Below, piece after piece: positions 14,755-23,690 of a stretch of DNA of 64,000 bases (the stretch's first letter is position 1; the number at the start of each line of letters is the position of its first letter). Origin of the DNA: Gammaproteobacteria bacterium (GTDB lineage: Bacteria; Pseudomonadota; Gammaproteobacteria; Xanthomonadales; SZUA-36). Under the pieces are notes generated by a model, which was not told where the DNA came from, made no database searches, and saw nothing but the letters and a program-made list of their open reading frames with translations. Position numbers and translations under genes: made by a program. The stretch lies in the NCBI GenBank assembly GCA_021772915.1, contig JAJFLB010000015.1, positions 1-64,000 of the forward strand, in the 5' to 3' direction.

Positions 14755-15473
14755 GTGCCGGGCAGATCCACGCACTTATTCCGGCGGCTGGCCGTGGTTC
14801 TCGTTTTGGTGGGTCGGTACTCAAACAATACCTTCCTGTTTGTGGCAAGGCCGTCATCGTACATGCGCTTAAAGTCCTTCAACATCACCCCTTGATCAGT
14901 GGGATAACCGTGGTGCTGGCCGAAAATGACCGCTGGTTTGAGGCCGCAGTGGGGCCATTGGCAACCGCTGTGGGAACAGTAACGGGTGGTGCGACCCGTG
15001 CACAGTCGGTCACTAACGGGTTGCGATTCATTGCACAGCGGCACCCAGCCACAGAATGGGTGCTCATACACGATGCGGCACGGCCCTGCTTGCCGCCGGA
15101 CTGTCTTGATCAATTGCTGGAGAAAGGTATGCGGCAGACGGATGGTGGCATACTCGCCATCCCGGTTGGCGATACACTCAAATGTGCCGGGCAGGACCAG
15201 GAGATAGCCGCTACGGTGGACAGACGCGAGTTATGGGCGGCACAGACACCTCAGTTGTTTCCATTATCGGAATTGTCAGAAGCGATGGACGCTGCACAGC
15301 AGCAGGGGAGAGAACTGACTGACGAAGCATCGGCGATGGAATTCGCCGGGTTCCGGCCAAGACTTATCATGGGCTCTGCCGCAAACATCAAGATCACAAG
15401 CCCTGGTGATCTCGACCTTGTCGAAGCGTGGTTAAGCCGTTTATCGAATCTGCCGAGGGTACAGCAAGCATGA
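14751..15473 (+). CDS. ispD: 2-C-methyl-D-erythritol 4-phosphate cytidylyltransferase
   Basis: IspD (240 residues) transfers CMP to methylerythritol phosphate in the non-mevalonate isoprenoid pathway. The N-terminal nucleotide-binding loop reads [12 protein letters not shown], followed by [16 protein letters not shown] and the later TDEASAMEF and [10 protein letters not shown] match the family. It shares four bases with ftsB upstream and four with ispF downstream. dxr of the same pathway is at 59.7 kb in this window. Confidence 0.96.
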   Translation: MSAGQIHALIPAAGRGSRFGGSVLKQYLPVCGKAVIVHALKVLQHHPLISGITVVLAENDRWFEAAVGPLATAVGTVTGGATRAQSVTNGLRFIAQRHPATEWVLIHDAARPCLPPDCLDQLLEKGMRQTDGGILAIPVGDTLKCAGQDQEIAATVDRRELWAAQTPQLFPLSELSEAMDAAQQQGRELTDEASAMEFAGFRPRLIMGSAANIKITSPGDLDLVEAWLSRLSNLPRVQQA

Positions 15474-15949
15474 AATTTCACATTGGGCAGGGCGCCGATG
15501 CCCACGCTTTTTGCAAGGGAGATCACGTTGTACTGGGTGGTGTACGTATTCCGCATGAGCGGGGTCTGGCCGCGCATTCTGACGGTGACGTCGCCCTGCA
15601 TGCGTTGTGTGATGCTCTGTTGGGTGCTGCCGCCCTGGGGGATCTTGGCCGCCATTTTCCTTCTTCTGACCAAAAATGGGCAAACGCGGATAGCCGGGAT
15701 TTGCTGCGTGAGACCGATGACTTGATCAAACATGCGGGTTGGTCGGTTGTAAACGCAGACATCACACTGGTGTGCGAGCAGCCTAAAATCGCACCCCATA
15801 CAGAACTCATGCGGGTGAATATTGCCGCTGACCTTGGTTTGGACGAGCAGGATGTTTCCGTCAAGGCAACGACCACAGATGGTCTCGGTTTTTGTGGTCG
15901 CGGTGAAGGTATTGCTGCAATGGCAGTGGTTCTGATCAAGGCTTGGTGA
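15470..15949 (+). CDS. ispF: 2-C-methyl-D-erythritol 2,4-cyclodiphosphate synthase
   Basis: IspF (159 residues) closes the cyclodiphosphate in the methylerythritol pathway. Zinc-site residues are seen in GQGADAHAF (Asp, His) and [19 protein letters not shown] (His); [20 protein letters not shown] is the usual C-terminal motif. The ATG at 15470 overlaps the ispD stop (ATGA) and starts at the conserved MKFHIGQG; the frame is open 14 codons further upstream without family match. Confidence 0.96.
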   Translation: MKFHIGQGADAHAFCKGDHVVLGGVRIPHERGLAAHSDGDVALHALCDALLGAAALGDLGRHFPSSDQKWANADSRDLLRETDDLIKHAGWSVVNADITLVCEQPKIAPHTELMRVNIAADLGLDEQDVSVKATTTDGLGFCGRGEGIAAMAVVLIKAW

Positions 15950-16001
15950 TTGCGGGGACAGTACACATAGTGGAATACCCGCATTTCCAAGGTTGAATGT
16001 C

Positions 16002-16439
16002 ATGAGTCTATACCAGCTGAAAGGTACATCGGGTAGCGTCATCAACCAGTCGTTTCCTTTTCAGGATACGCTGTTGCTGGGCTCGTCTGAACAATGTGAT
16101 GTACGTCTTGCCGAACCCGGTGTGGCTCCTCGTCACGCCGAGATTAGCGTGGTTGAAGGCAAGCGTCTGCTGTTGAGAAATCTTGACCCGGGTTTTGAAA
16201 CCCTGCTCAACGGTGTGCCTGTGGATCAACAGGCGCTGGGTTCCGGCGACGAAATTCGTGTGGGTAGTTGCCGCTGGATGTTGCAGGCTCCCGGTCTGCG
16301 TCCGGAGAGACTGCTGACCGCCGAGGCGGTAAAGCCGTCGCGTGTTCGATGGCTGAGAATATTTGTCTGGACCACTTTGGCGGCCGCGGTTGCAGCCATG
16401 CTTGTCACCTGTTACCTACTTGATTGTTTGTGGATATGA
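16002..16439 (+). CDS. FHA-domain protein with C-terminal membrane anchor
   Basis: A protein of 145 residues. Residues about 5-100 look like a forkhead-associated domain, a phosphothreonine-binding beta sandwich: LLLGSSEQCDVRL, then VAPRHAEIS (the Arg-His of the binding loop), then LLNGVPVDQQALGSGDEIRVG. Residues about 118-143 form one transmembrane helix, so the FHA domain most likely faces the cytoplasm as a tail-anchored module. The ATG at 16002 has AAGG 9 bases upstream; a TTG at 15993 is the alternative. No Ser/Thr kinase is nearby. It sits between ispF and the two-component pair; its partner is unknown. Confidence 0.75.
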   Translation: MSLYQLKGTSGSVINQSFPFQDTLLLGSSEQCDVRLAEPGVAPRHAEISVVEGKRLLLRNLDPGFETLLNGVPVDQQALGSGDEIRVGSCRWMLQAPGLRPERLLTAEAVKPSRVRWLRIFVWTTLAAAVAAMLVTCYLLDCLWI

Positions 16440-16531
16440 CTTCCAGATCATGGAAAAATTACCGAGCCGCGCTATGATGGGCGGGCGGGTCCTTACCCCA
16501 TTTACTTATCTAAATATAGATCGGAGGCTCC

Positions 16532-17698
16532 TTGGCATTTGACTTGGACATTTTCAAGGGTACACACCGGCCATTAGAGTTGCTCCGCTATGCGGGGATG
16601 TTTCTCTGGTTTTGTGCCGGCATCCCCCTGGTTTTCATGCGCTTGATATATCCGCAACCCCTTGGTCTGGAACTCTACACTGCCTGGTTTCTATTGCATG
16701 GCCTGTTTGGTCTGATGTACTGGAACCTGTCGCAGTACCTGCCGGGACGCACGTCAATTGGCAACCGCTTACTTTACCTGTCCCTGCTTGTAGGCAGTGC
16801 ACTTGGAATCAGTGCAGTTTCCCAATCTCCATTGGGTGGAATATTGTTGTTGATTGTGTCTGTAGTTCTGCCCTGGATGCTATCTACAGTATCGGCGGTG
16901 GCCTGGTTGATTGGACAAAATGTGCTGCTCGCAGTGATTATTAACCGGATACCGGAGGTCAGTCTGGGCGATGCATCGCTGGAAGCCGGTTTGTTTCTCG
17001 GGATTTCCATGTTTGCCTTTATGAGTTCAGTGGTTGTGTTGCGCCAGTACGCTGCCCGCAACGAACTGCGCAAGGTCAACTCTGAATTACGTGCTACCCA
17101 GGCTTTGTTGGCTGAAAATACACGCATTGCGGAGCGAGTACGTATAGCGCGGGAATTGCATGATCTCGTCGGTCATCATTTGACTGCCCTGACATTAAAC
17201 CTTGAGGTGGTCACACACCTTGTAGACGGTAAAGTACTGAATCATGTGCAGCAGGCGCATTCGCTGGCGAGGTTATTGCTGGCCGACGTACGTGAAGCGG
17301 TCAGTGATATACGTAAGGACGACCTGGTTAACCTGGCTGAGGCCCTGCACGCACTGGTCGAGGGAGTACCCAAACCGAGGATACACCTGGACCTTCCTGC
17401 GGAGGCGATCATGACAGAGCCTAAGCGTGCCCAGATTCTGTTACGCTGCACGCAGGAAATGATTACCAACAGCGTACGCCATGCACGGGCCAGAAACTTG
17501 TGGATCAGGCTATCATTCAACCGTGATGGACTTGCCATGAGTGCCAGGGATGACGGTGTTGGTACAGATAATGTCTCGCGCGGAAACGGTTTGCAGGGAA
17601 TGGCAGAGCGTCTGAAACAATTGGGTGGTAAGCTGGAGATTGAATCTGAGCCGGGTGCGGGATTCGCATTACACGCCTGGTTACCCACGAAAATGTAA
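16532..17698 (+). CDS. NarL-family sensor histidine kinase
   Basis: A membrane histidine kinase of 388 residues. The first 175 residues contain five or six hydrophobic segments and no periplasmic sensor domain, so it probably senses within the membrane. A short coiled stretch (175-205) leads to the HisKA_3 phosphoacceptor box ARELHDLVGHHL with His210, then a HATPase domain with ARDDGVG and GNGLQGMAERL. The start is TTG, supported by GGAGG 4 bases upstream; there is no good ATG. The response regulator gene follows after 23 bases. Its stimulus is not evident; an intramembrane sensor beside a PspB-like gene suggests membrane stress (inference). Confidence 0.88.
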   Translation: MAFDLDIFKGTHRPLELLRYAGMFLWFCAGIPLVFMRLIYPQPLGLELYTAWFLLHGLFGLMYWNLSQYLPGRTSIGNRLLYLSLLVGSALGISAVSQSPLGGILLLIVSVVLPWMLSTVSAVAWLIGQNVLLAVIINRIPEVSLGDASLEAGLFLGISMFAFMSSVVVLRQYAARNELRKVNSELRATQALLAENTRIAERVRIARELHDLVGHHLTALTLNLEVVTHLVDGKVLNHVQQAHSLARLLLADVREAVSDIRKDDLVNLAEALHALVEGVPKPRIHLDLPAEAIMTEPKRAQILLRCTQEMITNSVRHARARNLWIRLSFNRDGLAMSARDDGVGTDNVSRGNGLQGMAERLKQLGGKLEIESEPGAGFALHAWLPTKM

Positions 17699-17721
17699 AG
17701 GCGGTTAAGGAGTACTGAAAA

Positions 17722-18363
17722 ATGATCAGAGTGATGCTGGTTGATGATCAGAACCTGGTCCGGAAGGGCGTTCGAAGCTTGCTCGAGCTTTCGGAAGAGA
17801 TTGAAGTGATCGCTGAAGCCCCGGACGGTATTGAGGCTATCCGCAACATCCCCATGGTGGGTCCGGATGTGGTCCTGTTGGATATGCGCATGCCAGGCAA
17901 ATCAGGGCTCGATGTACTCCAGGAGTTGTCGCGAGACAACACATTGCCACCCACGATCATCCTGACGACCTTTGACGATGACGAAATGGTTTTGGCCGGT
18001 ATCAAAGCCGGCGCCAAGGGTTACCTGCTCAAAGACGTCAGCCTGGAAGAACTGGTGGCGGCAGTCAAGACAGTTGCTGAGGGCGGATCGATGGTCAAAC
18101 CTGCAGTGACCCAACGGTTGCTCAAGGGCTTACAGGACGTAAAGACTGACTTTTCCAGTCTCGACCGCCCGGATCCATTAACCGAGCGTGAAACTGAAAT
18201 CCTGCGTCTGATGGCCGGTGGTTACAGCAATAAGGAAATCGCGAACTCCCTGGGTGTAGCAGAGGGTACCGTAAAAAATCACGTTTCCAATATTCTCTCA
18301 AAAATGGGTGTGCGTGACCGCACGCGGGCAGTACTCAAAGCCTTCGAAATGGAATTGCTATAG
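17722..18363 (+). CDS. NarL/FixJ-family response regulator
   Basis: A two-domain regulator of 213 residues. The receiver has acidic VDDQ, phosphoacceptor Asp54 in VVLLDMRMPG, Thr in ILTTFDDD and Lys in YLLKDVS. The LuxR-type helix-turn-helix (about 148-210) has LTERETEILRLMAGGYSNKE. It is the partner of the upstream histidine kinase gene, with a near-perfect ribosome binding site (AAGGAG). REP elements follow its stop codon. Confidence 0.93.
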   Translation: MIRVMLVDDQNLVRKGVRSLLELSEEIEVIAEAPDGIEAIRNIPMVGPDVVLLDMRMPGKSGLDVLQELSRDNTLPPTIILTTFDDDEMVLAGIKAGAKGYLLKDVSLEELVAAVKTVAEGGSMVKPAVTQRLLKGLQDVKTDFSSLDRPDPLTERETEILRLMAGGYSNKEIANSLGVAEGTVKNHVSNILSKMGVRDRTRAVLKAFEMELL

Positions 18364-18377
18364 GACCTGTGGGACCC

Positions 18378-18407
18378 GTAGGACCGACGAGCTCGCTCGT
18401 CGAGAAT
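18378..18407 (+). repeat. REP palindrome 3
   Basis: A single plus-strand copy: GTAGGACCGACGAGC, then GCTCGTCGAGAAT, 14 bases after the stop codon of the response regulator. It matches the copies at 26-101 and 8440-8506. The following bases (CCTCGACGGGC) may be a decayed remnant of a facing copy. Confidence 0.7.
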
Positions 18408-18450
18408 GTGCCTCGACGGGCTTACCCTGTCCCCTGTCAAAAGGCCTTAT

Positions 18451-18690
18451 TCAGGACGCCTTATCGAGATGCTCAAACTTGCGTTTAAGGTCATCCTGTG
18501 GGTTGGTGACGATACGCTCAAGTGTTTCCACGCGTTCCCGCAATTCATTCTCCAATGCGTCAACCTTGCTGTGAATCGCCTCAAGCGCTTCGGTTGTTTC
18601 CCTGCTATTTCGGCGTTTGCCTCTATCGTTAAAAATTCCGGCTACGATGCCGGCTACTGAAATCAACGCGATTGCTGTCCACATACCCAT
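18451..18690 (-). CDS. PspB-like small membrane protein
   Basis: A protein of 79 residues: one N-terminal transmembrane helix (about 3-19), a basic stretch (KRR), then a coiled coil ending RVETLERIVTNPQDDLKRKFEHL. The layout and the LERIVT-like end resemble PspB of the phage shock response, which helps regulate and anchor PspA at stressed membranes. GGAGG 7 bases upstream fixes the start. It is convergent with the two-component response regulator, and no pspA or pspC is in the window, so the assignment rests on architecture and the short motif. Confidence 0.6.
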   Translation of the reverse strand: MGMWTAIALISVAGIVAGIFNDRGKRRNSRETTEALEAIHSKVDALENELRERVETLERIVTNPQDDLKRKFEHLDKAS

Positions 18691-18766
18691 CGTCTTTCCT
18701 CCATTGACCTGAGTTTAATATAGCGCCGGCGCCACGCATGAGCCAGTGGAATAAGTCATAGCTACC

Positions 18767-18887
18767 GCAGGACCGACGAGCAAGCTCGTCGGGAATTTGT
18801 CAGTTTCGCAAAAGCCCCAAGCGCGGGCTGGGCAGACTCCTGCAGATACCGGCTACCGTTCCCGAAGATCCCGCTCTTCGGTCCTAC
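18767..18887. repeat. REP palindrome pair 4
   Basis: A plus copy at 18767-18796 (GCAG head, ACCGACGAGC then GCTCGTCGGGAAT) faces a minus copy at 18858-18887 (GTAGGACCGAAGAGC then TCTTCGGGAAC), with about 60 bases between. The minus copy has different stem bases that still pair. Its GTAG head supplies the TAG stop codon (18884-18886) of the adjacent minus-strand deacylase gene. Confidence 0.7.
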
Positions 18888-20047
18888 AGAGCCGGCTCAC
18901 CAGGTCGGTCGCTGCGATGAATGCCTTCGGGCAATGGATCATGGTCCGTAATCTCTGCAACGTCTTCGAAATGGACACGCTCCATCAGGTAGCACAAACA
19001 ATCCTGCTGAATGACCCTGCGGTCCTGGGTCAGCATGGAGGGCATGATTTCGCGTTTTGTTTCGAGTTGGTCACGGTCGAATCTAAAATATAAATCAGTG
19101 ACATCGACACCATTTGTATCAGTCACCACCAGGGGTTTAGACGGTCCGCCACGGACATCCCCGAAGGACACCCCGGCTGGTAATTCCTGAAAATTGAGTA
19201 CATCCAGGTTTTCCCGAAACGCGATTTCGGTTGGAACGCGGCCAAAACCAAACAATACATCATCGGGTATGCGCACAGTAGCGACCATGTGGAACAGGTG
19301 GACATCGTTGGCATCCATCGGTGCAGCCGGAATTTCCTCGAGGTGCATGCAGGTCTCAAGGAAACCGATGCTGTGGTCGGTCCCGTGTACTTCGCCGGCT
19401 TGACCACACTCCAGCGTGAGTGAAGGGCAGAACTCTGAAAAGGCTCGCGACTGGGTGCCCTCTGGCATGGTGAAATAAACCACCTTGGATGAAAAATAGG
19501 AGGCCAGACGCAGAAACCGCGGCCGAACCCGGTTTATTGCCGCATAATGTGGGTTCAAACCCGTGTTGTTATGGATGTCAATGCTGGCTATCGGCGCTCT
19601 GGCGCGCATTTGATGCGTCACCTGCTGGAACAATTTGCCAGGTTCACTGTCAGGATACTTGCCATTTGGCCAACAGCGATTGAAATCGAGTTGGTCGTCA
19701 AGGCGACGCAAGCCTTGTTTTGCGGCACGTGTGTTGCCTATCAGAATAGATAATGAGCGGGGTAGCTGATCAAATTCGTAATGGCTTTTCATGAGCCGCC
19801 TGACGGCCTCCCAGCCGGTTACCTCATTGCCGTGCTGCAAAACAGAGATAAACAGGGGCTGTGGATTTCTGCCCTCGAGGTGGATTAGTGTGGGACCATC
19901 GAGTGAATGATGTAATGCCGTTGCAGGGCGTTCGAGCAAGCCGTGAGGCAAATGATCAAGTTCAGTCAGCTTCACTGTTTTGGGAACCCTCAAGTGTAGT
20001 AGAACGTCTTTATGAACGGGCAACGATACAGATAATTTGGCAGTCAT
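18884..20047 (-). CDS. M14-type succinylglutamate desuccinylase/aspartoacylase family protein
   Basis: A protein of 387 residues related to zinc carboxypeptidase-fold deacylases such as AstE and aspartoacylase. The zinc motif H-x-x-E appears in LQHGNEVTGW; IDIHNNTG supplies the third His region, and SLTLECGQAG the late Glu region. The substrate cannot be told from sequence; no arginine succinyltransferase genes are close. I start it at the ATG at 20047, since the longer frame from 20158 runs into the promoter region of the divergent ABC operon and adds 37 residues of no clear kind. The stop codon is inside a REP element. Confidence 0.75.
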   Translation of the reverse strand: MTAKLSVSLPVHKDVLLHLRVPKTVKLTELDHLPHGLLERPATALHHSLDGPTLIHLEGRNPQPLFISVLQHGNEVTGWEAVRRLMKSHYEFDQLPRSLSILIGNTRAAKQGLRRLDDQLDFNRCWPNGKYPDSEPGKLFQQVTHQMRARAPIASIDIHNNTGLNPHYAAINRVRPRFLRLASYFSSKVVYFTMPEGTQSRAFSEFCPSLTLECGQAGEVHGTDHSIGFLETCMHLEEIPAAPMDANDVHLFHMVATVRIPDDVLFGFGRVPTEIAFRENLDVLNFQELPAGVSFGDVRGGPSKPLVVTDTNGVDVTDLYFRFDRDQLETKREIMPSMLTQDRRVIQQDCLCYLMERVHFEDVAEITDHDPLPEGIHRSDRPGEPAL

Positions 20048-20161
20048 GAAACAAGGGGCTTGAAAATTTTTGTGTAAGCCCGAAAATAGTCCCCCGACAG
20101 GGACGTGTTTGACGGATTTTAAGTGGAGTTGCCGGGGACATCGGGAATATTGGATCAAAGC

Positions 20162-21085
20162 ATGATTGAAACAAAATCTTTATGTAAACATTACGGTAGT
20201 TTTACCGCCGTGGACAATCTCAGTTTTTGCGTTGAGGCTGGTACGGTACTGGGTTTTCTGGGGCCAAACGGGGCTGGAAAATCCACCACCATGAAAATGC
20301 TGACGGGGTTCCTGACACCATCAGCCGGTTCGGCCCTGGTCAATGGGGTAGACGTTAGCGAGGATTCGCTGGCGGCGCGCATGCAAATTGGTTACCTGCC
20401 TGAGGGCGCACCAAGTTATGGCGAAATGACCGTGCAGCAGTTTTTGTCATTCGTTGCACGTGCAAGACTTATAGAAAAGGCCAGGGTGGTCGACAGTGTC
20501 AATGAGGTGATCGAAAGGTTGAATCTGTCTGGTGTAAAACACCAGGCAATAGAAACCCTGTCAAAAGGGTTTAAACGCCGCGTAGGTCTGGCCCAGGCCA
20601 TTATCCATGACCCGCAGATACTGATCCTGGACGAACCCACCGACGGTCTGGATCCAAACCAGAAACGTGAAGTCCGTCACTTGATCAGGGATATGGCGCG
20701 GGACAAGATCATTGTTATCTCAACCCACATCCTGGAAGAAGTTGAAGCGGTTTGTAACCGGGTGATGATTATCGCCCAGGGCAAGCTGCTGGCCGATGAT
20801 ACTCCCCATGGCCTGATTGCCCGCTCGCGCTACAACAACTCAGTATCCCTGGTTGTTGAAGCGGCCGAAAAAGTTGCCAGTGTTCTAAGTGAATTACCCG
20901 AAGTGGCCAAGGCAGAGCTGAACGAGGGCGAGTTGACCTTGTTCCCATCTCAGAAGCAGGGGTTGTTCGAGGCAGTGACCACAGCGATCTCCGAGCATCA
21001 GTGGGATGTTTCTGCGTTACGGTTGGAGGCGGGTCGACTGGATGAAGTGTTCCGTAACATTACACGTGGGGAAATATCAGCATGA
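20162..21085 (+). CDS. ABC transporter ATPase, GldA-like
   Basis: An ATP-binding subunit of 307 residues. Walker A is GPNGAGKST, the signature is a variant (TLSKGFKRRVGLAQA) and Walker B is ILILDEPTDGLDPNQ, followed by the H-loop VISTHILEEVE. It is the first gene of four that overlap: ATPase, permease, GldG-like, DUF4340. Homologues occur widely outside gliding bacteria, and the substrate is unknown. The ATG at 20162 matches the family N-terminus (MIETKSLCKHYG). An upstream start at 20123 is less likely. Confidence 0.92.
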   Translation: MIETKSLCKHYGSFTAVDNLSFCVEAGTVLGFLGPNGAGKSTTMKMLTGFLTPSAGSALVNGVDVSEDSLAARMQIGYLPEGAPSYGEMTVQQFLSFVARARLIEKARVVDSVNEVIERLNLSGVKHQAIETLSKGFKRRVGLAQAIIHDPQILILDEPTDGLDPNQKREVRHLIRDMARDKIIVISTHILEEVEAVCNRVMIIAQGKLLADDTPHGLIARSRYNNSVSLVVEAAEKVASVLSELPEVAKAELNEGELTLFPSQKQGLFEAVTTAISEHQWDVSALRLEAGRLDEVFRNITRGEISA

Positions 21086-21816
21086 ATGGCGCTGTCAATG
21101 TAATGCGCAGGGAACTGGCCGGATACTTTGCAACCCCGGTGGCCTACGTGTTTCTGATCATCTTCCTGGTGATGACCGGAATATTCACTTTCTATCTGGG
21201 TAATTTCTACACGCGTGGTTTTGCCGATCTGGATCCGTTTTTCAGATTCCATCCCTGGCTTTACCTGTTCCTGGTCCCAGCTATTGCCATGCGGTTGTGG
21301 TCTGAGGAGAGACGTTTGGGCACCATTGAGCTTCTGCTTACCCTGCCGTTGACGACCTCCGGGGCAGTCGTGGGGAAATTCCTCGCAGCCTGGTTGTTTA
21401 TAGGCCTGGCACTGGTTCTGACTGTGCCAATGTGGATTACCGTGAATTATCTTGGCAGTCCTGACAACGGGGTAATTTTTGCGACCTATATTGGTAGCTG
21501 GTTGATGGCAGGCGGGTTTTTGGCCATCGGGTCGTGTATGTCGGCTCTGACACGCAATCAAGTGGTGGCCTTCATTCTCAGCGTGGTGGTGTGCTTCCTG
21601 TTTTTGTTGAGTGGCCTGCCGATGGTCATGAACCTGTTCAACGGTTGGGCACCGCAAATCGTGCTTGATGGTGTCGCCAGTCTCAGTTTTTTAAAACACT
21701 TTGCTGATATTGAAAAAGGTGTAATCGATTTGCGTGATCTGATTTATTTTGTGCTGATGATTGGGTTCTGGCTAATTGCAAACGTTGTAATACTCGATAT
21801 GAAGAAGGCCGACTGA
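21082..21816 (+). CDS. ABC transporter permease, GldF-like
   Basis: A membrane permease of 244 residues with six hydrophobic segments. The conserved N-terminal region reads MRRELAGYFATPVAYVF, and a later RLWSEERRLGTIELLLTLPL segment is typical of ABC-2 type permeases of this class. It overlaps the ATPase stop by four bases (ATGA) and the GldG-like start by one base, so the operon is translationally coupled. Confidence 0.92.
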   Translation: MNGAVNVMRRELAGYFATPVAYVFLIIFLVMTGIFTFYLGNFYTRGFADLDPFFRFHPWLYLFLVPAIAMRLWSEERRLGTIELLLTLPLTTSGAVVGKFLAAWLFIGLALVLTVPMWITVNYLGSPDNGVIFATYIGSWLMAGGFLAIGSCMSALTRNQVVAFILSVVVCFLFLLSGLPMVMNLFNGWAPQIVLDGVASLSFLKHFADIEKGVIDLRDLIYFVLMIGFWLIANVVILDMKKAD

Positions 21817-23690
21817 TGGATCAAAAGAACCGTTCAATAGTTTCCGCCGGCACACTGGTGTTGCTGAGTATTTTGTTCGTGGCCTTGACCATACTTTCAT
21901 CGGTCTTTTTAAAGGGCTTACGCATTGACCTGACCGAAAATGGCTTGTACACCCTGAGTGAGGGTACCCGCGATATCCTTGCGGACATGGATGAGCCGGT
22001 TAACCTGTATCTCTATTTTTCTGAGGATGTGAGCCGGTCCTTACCGCAATTTCGAAGCTACGCCGGCTGGGCCGGTGAAATGCTGGAAGAACTGGCGGAT
22101 CTTAGCGGTGGAAAGTTGAAATTGAAGCGAATAAACCCCGAGCCGTTTTCGGTGCAGGAGGACCAGGCGACCCAGTACGGTCTGCAGGCCGTACCCGTTG
22201 GAGCGGCTGGTGAAACACTCTACTTTGGCTTAGTGGGTACCAACTCACTGGATGGTCTGGAGGTTATGCCATTTCTGCAACCGGACAAGGAAAAATTTCT
22301 GGAATACGATCTGGCAAAAATGATCTCATCGTTATCGCATCCGAAGCACAAGAAAGTCGGCTTGATTTCCGCTCTGGATATCGGGCCTGGATATGACCCG
22401 GCAACCCAGAGGGTACGCGAGGCATGGGTTATTCATCAACAGTTCGACCAGCTGTTTGATTTGCAGAGCATATCGCCGGATGCCGCGGCATTGCCGACCG
22501 ACCTGGATCTGTTGGTAGTGGTTCACCCAAAAGATATCGCTGTGGACATGCTTTACCAAATAGACCAGTTTGTGTTGGCGGGAGGGCACCTGCTGGCGTT
22601 TATGGACCCACTTGCGGAGGCTGATTTGGGTGGTGATCCCAATGATCCCATGGCGAGGGCTCAGGCGGGTGGCAGTTCGACGCTGGGATCCTTGCTTGAG
22701 GCATGGGGTGTTGGTTTTGATACCTCCCGAGTCATTGGTGACCGTGCTTATGCCTTGCAGGTCGGCACAGGCCCGGGGCAACCTCCTGTGCGTCATCTGG
22801 GTATCCTTGCGGTGAGTTCAGATGGCATGAACTCCACCGATGTTGCCAGTGCGGACCTGGAAGTGGTGAACTTCTCGTCCAGCGGCTGGCTGGCGCCCAT
22901 TGAAGACTCGGGTACGAGTTTTGAGCAGTTGGTGGCAAGCAGCGAAAGTGCGGCACCCATGGATGCGTCAAGTCTAAGATTCCTGGTTAACCCAAATGAC
23001 CTTGATAAGGGGTTCCTGCCCACCGGCGATCGTTACGCCTTGGCAGCTCGTGTTACCGGGCAGGCCAAGTCCGCATTTGAACAAGTCCCCGAGGGAACCT
23101 CTCCAGGGAGTCATCGATCGGTTTCGGAGGAATCCGGAATAAACGTTGTGTTATTTGCCGATACAGATGTGCTGACTGATCGCCTGTGGGTACAAAAGCA
23201 AAGCTTTCTTGGCCAGGTCATTATTAACGCATTTGCTGATAACGGCACCCTGGTAGCAAACCTGGCAGACCAGTTGCTGGGCAGCTCGGAATTAATCACG
23301 ATACGTGCCCGGTCCAGCACCAACCGGCCTTTTGAGCGTGTGCAGGGTCTCAAGTTAGTTGCAGAGACACAGTTCCGCGCGACCGAGGAGCGTTTACAAC
23401 TTGAGCTGGAAGAAACCGAACGCAGGTTGACGGAGATGCAACAGGTGCGTCAGGACGGTGAATTGACCGTTCTGAGTACTGACCAGCAAGATGAGCTGCA
23501 AAGATTTACCGATCGCAAAATACAGATACGAGGGGAACTACGCCAGGTGCAGCATGATCTTTCAAGAGACATCGAAGCCCTGGGTATGCGGTTGAAATTT
23601 ATCAATATCGTATTGGTACCTGTACTGATCGTAATAGCTGCGCTCATGTTCAGGCAGCAACGGCGAAAGCGGCTTGAGAGGAATGCATAA
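21816..23690 (+). CDS. GldG-like ABC transport auxiliary protein
   Basis: A protein of 624 residues with a transmembrane helix near the N-terminus (about 9-32), a large extracytoplasmic region, a coiled coil (about 515-590: ATEERLQLELEETERRL) and a C-terminal transmembrane helix followed by a basic tail. The N-terminal domain starts RIDLTENGLYTLSEGTRDIL, the hallmark of the GldG / intraflagellar-transport-like ABC auxiliary family. It probably forms the periplasmic part of the transporter with the two preceding genes. What it moves is unknown. Confidence 0.9.
   Translation: MDQKNRSIVSAGTLVLLSILFVALTILSSVFLKGLRIDLTENGLYTLSEGTRDILADMDEPVNLYLYFSEDVSRSLPQFRSYAGWAGEMLEELADLSGGKLKLKRINPEPFSVQEDQATQYGLQAVPVGAAGETLYFGLVGTNSLDGLEVMPFLQPDKEKFLEYDLAKMISSLSHPKHKKVGLISALDIGPGYDPATQRVREAWVIHQQFDQLFDLQSISPDAAALPTDLDLLVVVHPKDIAVDMLYQIDQFVLAGGHLLAFMDPLAEADLGGDPNDPMARAQAGGSSTLGSLLEAWGVGFDTSRVIGDRAYALQVGTGPGQPPVRHLGILAVSSDGMNSTDVASADLEVVNFSSSGWLAPIEDSGTSFEQLVASSESAAPMDASSLRFLVNPNDLDKGFLPTGDRYALAARVTGQAKSAFEQVPEGTSPGSHRSVSEESGINVVLFADTDVLTDRLWVQKQSFLGQVIINAFADNGTLVANLADQLLGSSELITIRARSSTNRPFERVQGLKLVAETQFRATEERLQLELEETERRLTEMQQVRQDGELTVLSTDQQDELQRFTDRKIQIRGELRQVQHDLSRDIEALGMRLKFINIVLVPVLIVIAALMFRQQRRKRLERNA

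Noticed and set aside
15251-16045. A 264-codon minus-strand open frame opposite ispD and ispF
   Set aside because: Antisense to two recognised genes and without any recognisable domain.
20998-21657. A 219-codon minus-strand open frame opposite the GldF-like gene
   Set aside because: His/Gln-rich composition typical of the complement of a membrane protein gene; no domain.
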